From the NCBI GenBank assembly GCA_000715685.1, contig KL569483.1:13457-20539 (forward strand): DNA of 7,083 nucleotides, given 5' to 3'. Position 1 is the first letter of the stretch, and each line of letters begins with the position of its first letter. Shown here one piece after another: positions 1 to 4,076 of this stretch. Origin of the DNA: Streptomyces lilacinus. GTDB lineage: Bacteria > Actinomycetota > Actinomycetes > Streptomycetales > Streptomycetaceae. The notes below the pieces were generated by a model. That model did not search any database, was not told the origin of the DNA, and saw only the letters and a list, made by a program, of their open reading frames with translations. Position numbers and translations under genes: made by a program.

Positions 1-18
1 GATGTGTATAAGAGACAG
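1..18 (+). other. Nextera/Tn5 mosaic-end adapter at contig end (artefact)
   Basis: The first 18 bases, GATGTGTATAAGAGACAG, match the 19-base Tn5 mosaic end used in Nextera libraries, minus its first A. The sequence is AT-rich and unlike everything around it. Read on the minus strand, the dinB coding sequence runs straight into the read-through form of the adapter, which is what untrimmed reads give at the end of an assembled contig. It is not genomic sequence and should be trimmed. A genuine Tn5 end is very unlikely, because no transposase or IS50 sequence is attached. Confidence 0.96.
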
Positions 19-420
19 AGCTGGACGCGGGTGCGGTCGGTGAGGTCCTCGGCGAAGGTGTCCTCCACGGAGACGGACTTGGCGTCCCGCTCGGCGACCA
101 CGGGCCGGTCGTCGTGGCCGGTGGCGAGCGCGTGCAGGCCGGCGCCGTGGGCCCTGCCGAGGAGCCGCACCAGCTCGGCCTCGCCGGCCTCGGCGGTCTC
201 GGCGACGGTGGTGATCCCGGCCCGGCGCAACGTTTCGGCAGTGGCGGGGCCGACGCCCGGGATGGCCCGGACCGACATCGGGCCGAGGATCTCCAGCTCC
301 GTGCCGGGCTCGATGAGGACCAGGCCGTCGGGCTTGGCCTCCTCCGAGGCGATCTTGGCGAGCATCTTGGAGCCGGCGAGCCCCACCGAGCCGGTCAGTC
401 CGGTGGCGGCCCTGATGCTG
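19..420 (-). CDS. dinB: DNA polymerase IV (DinB), internal/C-terminal fragment, truncated at both ends
   Basis: Translating the minus strand from 419 downwards gives a clear Y-family polymerase segment. It begins [20 protein letters not shown], the end of the palm, and continues through [13 protein letters not shown] helix-hairpin-helix-like thumb follows ([17 protein letters not shown]), then the start of the little finger (KSVSVEDTF). Pol IV is an error-prone translesion polymerase that extends or bypasses damaged templates and acts with the sliding clamp. The fragment stops when it meets adapter at position 18, so most of the little finger and the C-terminal clamp-binding tail are absent from the window. 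The 437-756 piece is the N-terminal part of the same protein. The two pieces are in different frames and are separated by an adapter sequence plus roughly twenty missing residues. I treat this as an assembly fault in one real dinB gene, not as a pseudogene. The exact right edge near 416-420 is uncertain. Confidence 0.85.
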
Positions 421-436
421 TGTGTATAAGAGACAG
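421..436 (+). other. Internal Nextera/Tn5 mosaic-end remnant (artefact) splitting dinB
   Basis: TGTGTATAAGAGACAG is identical to the last 16 bases of the Tn5 mosaic end and has the same orientation as the copy at the window start. On the minus strand, dinB reads SLDE and then directly into CTGTCTCTTATACACA, the usual read-through adapter. The dinB sequence resumes about twenty codons further on in another frame. A chimeric read or an adapter-driven join is the simplest explanation. Confidence 0.95.
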
Positions 437-756
437 ACCTCGTCCAGGCTCAGCGGCTCCACCAGCGGGGACAGCTCGCCGAGCAGTCGCATGACCTCCT
501 GGCTGATGCGCTGGTAGAGGCTGAACCGCGGGGTGAGATAGGCGGCGTTGGGACAGAGCCGGCGGGCCTGCGCGGTGGCCATGGCGGAGTGGACGCCGAA
601 GACCCGGGCCTCGTACGAGGCCGTGGCCACCACGCCGCGCGGTCCGATACCCCCGACGACCACCGGTTTTCCGCGCAGGCTGGGCTTGGCCGCCTGCTCC
701 ACCGAAGCGTAGAAAGCGTCCATGTCCAGATGGAGAATCGTCGGCGCACCCCTCAC
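437..756 (-). CDS. dinB: DNA polymerase IV (DinB), N-terminal fragment
   Basis: This is the N-terminal half of the Pol IV palm and fingers, read from a GTG at 754-756. The product begins [21 protein letters not shown]11 and the D105-E106 pair (in PLSLDE) are the expected metal-binding carboxylates. Y16 sits at the steric-gate position that excludes ribonucleotides (Phe in E. coli DinB, Tyr in Dpo4). Also visible are the fingers motif [19 protein letters not shown] and the stretch [19 protein letters not shown]. After E106 (codon 439-441) the reading frame enters adapter sequence at 436. The GTG is chosen because family members begin only a few residues before this ILHLDMD motif. No convincing Shine-Dalgarno sequence precedes it, but a PafBC-like promoter places the transcript start at or beside the GTG, suggesting leaderless translation. 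The gene lies downstream of the second MerR gene and is separated from it by a strong hairpin, so it is probably transcribed alone. Confidence 0.9.
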
Positions 757-763
757 ACGACAG

Positions 764-786
764 ATGCTGCCGCATGCCACTGACAA
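764..786 (-). promoter_or_regulatory. Candidate PafBC-type DNA-damage promoter of dinB
   Basis: On the minus strand, TTGTCAGTG (778-786) is followed by exactly 8 nt and then CAGCAT (764-769). The RecA-independent damage promoter recognised by PafBC in mycobacteria is recalled as TTGTCRGTG-N8-TANNNT. The upstream element and the spacing match completely. The -10 differs only in its first base (C for T). The -10 ends 7 nt before the dinB GTG, so the transcript would start at or next to the start codon. That fits the absence of a ribosome binding site and the role of Pol IV in damage tolerance. No LexA-type box (GAAC-N4-GTTC) was seen here. Confidence 0.7.
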
Positions 787-829
787 TCGCGCCGGCCCAC
801 GGACGGGGGCGCCGTAGCGGGCCCGGACG

Positions 830-873
830 CGTCGAGCCCGGGGCGGCGCTCGGCGCCCGCCCCGGGCTCGACG
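830..873 (-). terminator. Strong hairpin terminator after the second MerR gene
   Basis: A perfect 15-bp outer stem (830-844 with 859-873, starting CGTCGAGCCCGGGGC) encloses a second 5-bp stem (845-849 with 853-857) with a TCG loop. One C is bulged at 858. It starts about 21 nt beyond the stop of the MerR gene and lies before the dinB promoter. There is no T-run after it, as is common in Streptomyces terminators. Because it is palindromic it could act on either strand, but only minus-strand genes flank it. Confidence 0.8.
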
Positions 874-894
874 GATTCCCGGCCCTCGGCCCGC

Positions 895-1533
895 TCAGCC
901 CGCGCGGTTGCGGCGCCTGGCCAGCTCGTCCGCGGGATTGTGGCCGATGAGGGTCTCGCCGGTGTCCACGCGCTCGCCGTGCAGCTGCGCGAGCGCGCTC
1001 TCGACGTCGCGCCACACGACGCCCACGGCGATCCCGAAGACGCCCTGACCGCCCTGGAGGAGGTCGACGACCTCGTCCGGCGAGGTGCACTCGTACACCG
1101 TGGCGCCGTCGCTCATCAGCGTCATCTGCGCCAGATCGGCCATGCCCCGCGCGCGCAGGTGCTGCACGGCGGTGCGGATGTTCTGCAGGGAGACCCCGGT
1201 GTCCAGCAGCCGCTTGACGATCTTCAGGACGACGACGTCCCGGAAGCTGTAGAGCCGCTGGCTGCCCGAGCCGTACGCGGGCCGCACGCTGGGCTCGACG
1301 AGCCCGGTGCGCGCCCAGTAGTCGAGCTGCCGGTAGGTGATGCCCGCGGCCGCGCACGCCGTCGGTCCCCGGTATCCGATGTTGTCCGGCCCCCGCGAGG
1401 CGTCGGAGCCGGAATCGCTCCCCCGCGGAGTGGTGACCGCTGCCGTGGCGGAATAGCGGGGCACTGGTTCGACCGTTCCCCCATGCAGCGGATACGGACC
1501 GCCGACCGCCGTACCGTCGCCCGTGCTTCTCAC
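895..1533 (-). CDS. MerR-family transcriptional regulator (Rv1830/ResR-like)
   Basis: This 212-residue DNA-binding protein starts at a GTG (1531-1533), chosen because GGAGG lies 6 nt upstream. The frame stays open upstream to an ATG at 1611, but that would place the promoter inside the gene. Residues 1-50 look disordered. Residues 52-125 form a MerR winged helix, with AGITYRQLDYWARTGLVEPS and then SQRLYSFRDVVVLKIVKRLL. The C-terminal part (about 137-190: YECTSPDEVVDLLQGGQGVF, then GIAVGVVWRDVESAL) is the conserved domain of this subfamily and lacks the metal-binding Cys pattern of classical MerR. The sequence and its place after the DUF151 gene match M. tuberculosis Rv1830 (ResR). From recalled literature, Rv1830 influences growth and division control and antibiotic resilience. 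The exact regulon in this organism is unknown. The gene has its own promoter and terminator. Confidence 0.9.
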   Translation of the reverse strand: MRSTGDGTAVGGPYPLHGGTVEPVPRYSATAAVTTPRGSDSGSDASRGPDNIGYRGPTACAAAGITYRQLDYWARTGLVEPSVRPAYGSGSQRLYSFRDVVVLKIVKRLLDTGVSLQNIRTAVQHLRARGMADLAQMTLMSDGATVYECTSPDEVVDLLQGGQGVFGIAVGVVWRDVESALAQLHGERVDTGETLIGHNPADELARRRNRAG

Positions 1534-1563
1534 GCCGACCTCCGTCCTTGACCTGCCTTCTCG

Positions 1564-1592
1564 ACGGTAGGCAGTCGCTCGGGGTGCGTCAA
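1564..1592 (-). promoter_or_regulatory. Housekeeping-sigma promoter of the Rv1830-like gene
   Basis: On the minus strand, TTGACG (1587-1592), a 17-nt spacer and TACCGT (1564-1569) match the Streptomyces HrdB-type pattern TTGAC-N17-TANNNT. Transcription would start near 1557, giving a leader of about 24 nt that contains the GGAGG ribosome site before the GTG at 1533. This supports the GTG over the upstream ATG as the start codon. Confidence 0.7.
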
Positions 1593-1601
1593 CGATCGCC
1601 A

Positions 1602-1627
1602 CACTCGGCACGCCGAGTGATAATCAC
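1602..1627. promoter_or_regulatory. Two abutting dyads upstream of the MerR promoter (candidate operator)
   Basis: CACTCGGC-AC-GCCGAGTG (1602-1619) is a perfect 8-bp inverted repeat with a 2-nt centre. It overlaps a second palindrome, GTGATAATCAC (1617-1627). The pair lies about 10 nt upstream of the -35 box, in the usual place for an activator or autoregulator site. Which protein binds is not shown by the sequence. Autoregulation by the adjacent MerR protein is a guess. Confidence 0.4.
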
Positions 1628-1698
1628 CCTGAGAGTGGTTTTACGTGTCCAGGTAGCGGGAAAGGCTACTCGAATGCGCCCCGCGGACGCCCCGACGT

Positions 1699-1728
1699 GA
1701 CCGCCGCGCGACTCACGGACCGCCGCGC
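1699..1728. repeat. 11-bp direct repeat just after the DUF151 stop codon
   Basis: GACCGCCGCGC occurs at 1699-1709 and again at 1718-1728 (19-nt period), immediately beyond the stop codon of the DUF151 gene. Function unknown. It could be chance in such GC-rich sequence. Confidence 0.5.
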
Positions 1729-1729
1729 C

Positions 1730-2203
1730 TCACTGGCTGCTGCTGCCGAAGTCCTCCGGCGAGATCTGGTCGAGGAACTCGCGGAACTTCTCCACCTCGT
1801 CCTCCTGCTCGTCCGGGATGGCGATCCCCGCGTCGTCCAGCACGCCGTCACTGCCGTAGATCGGCGTGCCGGTGCGCAGCGCCAGCGCTATGGCGTCGGA
1901 CGGCCTCGCGCTGACCTCCACCCCGCTGGCGAAGACGAGCTCCGCGTAGAAGACACCGTCGCGCAGATCCGTGATGCGGACCTCGGCCAGCTGCTGTCCG
2001 ACCGCCTCGAGCACGTCCTTGAAAAGGTCGTGGGTCAGCGGACGGGCGGGCGCCATGCCCTGCTGGGCGAAGGCGATCGCGGTCGCCTCCCCCGGTCCGA
2101 TCCAAATCGGGAGGTACCGGTCGCCTCCCACTTCGCGCAGGAGCACGATCGGCTGGTTGGAGGGCATTTCCACCCGGACACCCACGACATCGAGCTCGTT
2201 CAC
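1730..2203 (-). CDS. Bifunctional nuclease domain protein (BFN/DUF151, Rv1829-like)
   Basis: The 157-residue cytoplasmic protein begins at GTG 2201-2203 as VNELDVVGVRVEMPSNQPI and has an AGGG about 9 nt upstream. Nearly the whole length is the DUF151/BFN domain. The hallmarks are LPIWIGPGEATAIAFAQQG (31-49), PLTHDLFKDVLEAVG (55-69) and SARPSDAIALALRTGTPIY (98-116). An acidic tail follows (EQEDEVEKF). Members of this family have been reported as RNase/DNase enzymes in plants and mycobacteria. The physiological substrate in bacteria is unclear. The gene lies 51 nt after the FtsR-like gene, probably in the same transcript, and before the Rv1830-like MerR gene, as in Mycobacterium (Rv1828-Rv1829-Rv1830). 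The length is normal for the family and I see no damage. Confidence 0.92.
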   Translation of the reverse strand: MNELDVVGVRVEMPSNQPIVLLREVGGDRYLPIWIGPGEATAIAFAQQGMAPARPLTHDLFKDVLEAVGQQLAEVRITDLRDGVFYAELVFASGVEVSARPSDAIALALRTGTPIYGSDGVLDDAGIAIPDEQEDEVEKFREFLDQISPEDFGSSSQ

Positions 2204-2254
2204 ACAGCAACCCTAGGACGTGCTCGGCAGGTTTGGGTAGTCGGGCACTCGCCG

Positions 2255-3055
2255 TCACTGCCCCCGGGGCTGCAGGGCGGCCCTCACCAGGGCCGCATGG
2301 AGCCGTACGGACAGGGCGGCCAGCTCCTTGGCCGTGGCCTCGGCGTGGGCCCGGGTCTGCGGATTGCGGTGCCGGCGCAGAGGTGCGATCACCTGTTCGA
2401 CCAGGCCCGCCTCGCGGTCGGCGGCGGCCTTCACGGCCCGCAGGTGCCGCGGCTCCAGTCCGTAGCGGCCCAGCTCCGCCACGAGCCGGGCGATCGTCAC
2501 GGAATCGGCGTCGAATCCGCCGTCCGAGTGGGCCGACAGCAGCCCGTAGGACTCCCACTCGGCCAGCTCGTCCTCGGTCACGCCCGCACCGGCCAGCAGC
2601 TCCTCCCGGCCGATACGGGCCGCAGGGGCCGCAGGGGCGCCCTCGAGGCCCTGGGCGGCCTCCGCCGGACCCTCGTCCGCCGAGGGGTCCAGGACCTCCT
2701 CCAGGGCCTGGTCGAGCGCGTCACGGGGCTGGGCGGGGGCGGGCAGCTGGATCCGCTCGCCCCGAGCCAGGGCGTCCAGCTGCTCCCGGATGACCTTCAG
2801 CGGAAGGTAGTGATCACGCTGCATCCGCAGCACGTGGGCGAGCCGCTCCACGTCCGCCGTACTGAACTTGCGGTAGCCGGACGGCGTCCGCTGCGGCTCC
2901 ACCAGGCCCTCCGCCTCCAGGAAACGAATCTTGGAGATGGTGACCTCGGGGAACTCCTCGCGCAGCAGATTGAGCACCGTGCCGATGCTCACCAGCCGGC
3001 CTTCCCCACGGACGGCACCGGCCGGTCCGGTACCGCCCGATGGTGATCGAAGCAT
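2255..3055 (-). CDS. ftsR: MerR-family regulator, FtsR/Rv1828-like
   Basis: This 266-residue DNA-binding regulator starts at ATG 3053-3055, preceded by AGGGAAGGG about 5 nt upstream. Residues 23-100 form the N-terminal MerR winged helix: SIGTVLNLLREEFPEVTISK, IRFLEAEGLVEPQRTPSGYR, then MQRDHYLPLKVIREQLDAL. A low-complexity Pro/Ala/Glu linker runs from about 105 to 148. The C-terminal part (ARIGREELLAGAGVTEDELA, then EWESYGLL) resembles a second, degenerate MerR-type helix-turn-helix. It is followed by GLEPRHLRAVKAAADREAGL and a helical tail. There are no metal-ligand cysteines. The sequence closely follows M. tuberculosis Rv1828 and Corynebacterium FtsR, which is recalled as an activator of ftsZ. 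I infer a role in cell-division gene control here, though sporulating Streptomyces may use it differently. The position next to the GarA-like gene is the conserved one. The symbol is given by orthology, not by direct evidence. Confidence 0.88.
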   Translation of the reverse strand: MLRSPSGGTGPAGAVRGEGRLVSIGTVLNLLREEFPEVTISKIRFLEAEGLVEPQRTPSGYRKFSTADVERLAHVLRMQRDHYLPLKVIREQLDALARGERIQLPAPAQPRDALDQALEEVLDPSADEGPAEAAQGLEGAPAAPAARIGREELLAGAGVTEDELAEWESYGLLSAHSDGGFDADSVTIARLVAELGRYGLEPRHLRAVKAAADREAGLVEQVIAPLRRHRNPQTRAHAEATAKELAALSVRLHAALVRAALQPRGQ

Positions 3056-3075
3056 GGCGCCCTTCCCTGGAGGTG

Positions 3076-3096
3076 CCCCCGGACCAAGTCCGGGGG
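3076..3096. repeat. Dispersed Streptomyces-type intergenic hairpin between FHA and FtsR-like genes
   Basis: CCCCCGGAC-CAA-GTCCGGGGG is a perfect 9-bp stem with a 3-nt loop, flanked by GGAGGTG on one side and AGGG on the other. Hairpins of this form (gtgcccccggaN..tccgggggag) are common between Streptomyces genes. It fills the 45-nt gap between the FHA stop and the FtsR-like start. It could act as a partial terminator or mRNA-stability element that lowers expression of downstream genes. Confidence 0.75.
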
Positions 3097-3100
3097 AGGG

Positions 3101-3886
3101 TCAGATGCCCCGCTGGCTGCCGAAGAAGACCAGACGGTACTTGCCGATCTGCACCTCGTCGCCGTTGGAGAGGCGGACCGACTCGATCTGCTCCCGGTTG
3201 ACGTACGTGCCGTTGAGGCTGCCCACGTCGGTGACGGTGAAGCCGCCGTCCTGCTCCCGGCGGAACTCCACGTGCCGGCGCGAGACGGTGACGTCGTCGA
3301 GGAAGATGTCGCTCTGGGGGTGCCGACCCGCGGTGGTCACGTCGGCGTCGAGCAGGAAACGGCTGCCCGAGTTCGGCCCGCGCCGCACGACGAGCAGCGC
3401 CGAACCCATCGGCAGCGCGTCGACGGCCGCCTGGGCCTCGGGGGAGAGAGCCGGGATCGGCGTCTGGCCCGTGGTCTCCGAGTCGTACGCCTCGAGACCG
3501 GAGATGGAGATGGTCGAGGTCGTCTCCGACGCGCGCTCGGCCACGGCTCCCGGCCGCAGCGGCGCACCGCAGTTGGAACAGAACCGACTGGCTTCGGCGT
3601 TCCGATGGCCACACCTCGTACATACCGGCAAGGCAAACCCTCCACCCGCACTTGAGGTCGCTGGTGCCCCGAAACCTATGCGCCCCGCCTGGGCAGGGTC
3701 AACAGAGGACGCGCCCGGACCGCCCGGAATGTCGCCCCCGGGGGCTCCCGAAACGTCCACCTGGTCCCGGAACAGCGGACGGCCTTCCTGGGCGCCCTCG
3801 GCTTCCCCGGGACGCGGCGCCCGGTGGCGGGCGGTCCCGCCGTCCTGGCGTGCGCTCTTGCCGAACAACTTCGCAAACAACTTCAC
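3101..3886 (-). CDS. garA: Zinc-ribbon FHA-domain protein, GarA/OdhI family
   Basis: The 261-residue protein starts at GTG 3884-3886, with AAGGGGA about 7 nt upstream. The longer open frame to 4201 has no coding character. Residues 1-14 (VKLFAKLFGKSARQ) can form an amphipathic basic helix, and 15-85 are disordered. C89-C92 and C103-C106 (CTRCG, CSNCG) make a four-cysteine zinc ribbon. SETTS (120-124) matches the kinase-phosphorylated ETTS motif of GarA/OdhI and is repeated as SETTG (136-140). Residues 158-256 are the FHA domain, with GRHPQSDI, SRRH (202-205) and GSLNGTYVN, the phosphothreonine-binding signatures. In mycobacteria and corynebacteria this protein, switched by Ser/Thr kinases such as PknB and PknG, controls 2-oxoglutarate dehydrogenase and glutamate metabolism. 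A metabolic-switch role here is inferred. The N-terminal extension of about 115 residues with a zinc ribbon is absent from the mycobacterial protein. The gene heads a unit with the FtsR-like and DUF151 genes. Confidence 0.9.
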   Translation of the reverse strand: MKLFAKLFGKSARQDGGTARHRAPRPGEAEGAQEGRPLFRDQVDVSGAPGGDIPGGPGASSVDPAQAGRIGFGAPATSSAGGGFALPVCTRCGHRNAEASRFCSNCGAPLRPGAVAERASETTSTISISGLEAYDSETTGQTPIPALSPEAQAAVDALPMGSALLVVRRGPNSGSRFLLDADVTTAGRHPQSDIFLDDVTVSRRHVEFRREQDGGFTVTDVGSLNGTYVNREQIESVRLSNGDEVQIGKYRLVFFGSQRGI

Positions 3887-3972
3887 GGGCGATTCCCCTT
3901 GACCGAAACAGACCCGCCCGTGGGGCAGGACAAACCCTTGCTGCACACACCGTCCGACCTGGACATCTCTAC

Positions 3973-3999
3973 AACGTCCACGGTCAACAGACAGTTTCC
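3973..3999 (-). promoter_or_regulatory. Possible promoter of the GarA-like gene
   Basis: The 190-nt gap before the FHA gene follows a terminator-like hairpin, so a promoter is expected here. On the minus strand, GGAAAC (3994-3999), 17 nt and CGTT (3973-3976) resemble an ECF-sigma promoter (SigE/SigR style, GGAA-N-CGTT). A TTGACC at 3982-3987 is an alternative -35, but it lacks a good TANNNT at 16-18 nt. The evidence is weak. Confidence 0.3.
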
Positions 4000-4052
4000 A
4001 CCACGCGCCCCTGACTTGGTGCGCCGACCCCCCGCAACCTCCCGCCCTCCCC

Positions 4053-4075
4053 ACGGGCCCCGCCTGGGCGCCCGT
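4053..4075 (-). terminator. Hairpin after the second DUF881 gene
   Basis: ACGGGCCCC (4053-4061) pairs with GGG-C-GCCCGT (4066-4075). This gives a 9-bp stem with a GCCT loop and one bulged C at 4069. It begins 2 nt beyond the TGA of the DUF881 gene on the minus strand. There is no T-run, so it is either a weak Streptomyces-type terminator or a 3'-end stabiliser. Confidence 0.45.
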
Positions 4076-4076
4076 C

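Noticed and set aside
421..436. A natural Tn5/IS50 insertion end inside dinB
   Set aside because: Only 16 bases of mosaic end are present, with no transposase, no target duplication and missing rather than duplicated host sequence. A second copy sits at the exact contig end. Library adapter explains it fully.
757..894. A LexA-type SOS box before dinB
   Set aside because: No GAAC-N4-GTTC-like palindrome is present. The damage signal seen is the PafBC-like motif instead.
395..1357. A 320-residue minus-strand frame spanning dinB and the second MerR gene
   Set aside because: It is out of frame with both recognised genes, runs through adapter sequence and has the Arg/Gly/Pro/Ala bias of a shadow frame.
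1534..1611. Upstream ATG start for the second MerR protein
   Set aside because: It would place the TTGACG/TACCGT promoter inside the gene and lacks a ribosome site. The GTG at 1533 has GGAGG 6 nt upstream.
2233..2793. Arg/Pro/Gly-rich 186-residue plus-strand frame
   Set aside because: It is a shadow of the Ala/Pro/Glu linker and C-terminus of the FtsR-like gene on the other strand.
1697..3046. A 449-residue open frame on the plus strand
   Set aside because: It lies antisense to the DUF151 and FtsR-like genes, which have clear family motifs. Its Arg/Gly/His-rich product matches nothing recognisable, and long antisense frames are normal at this GC content.
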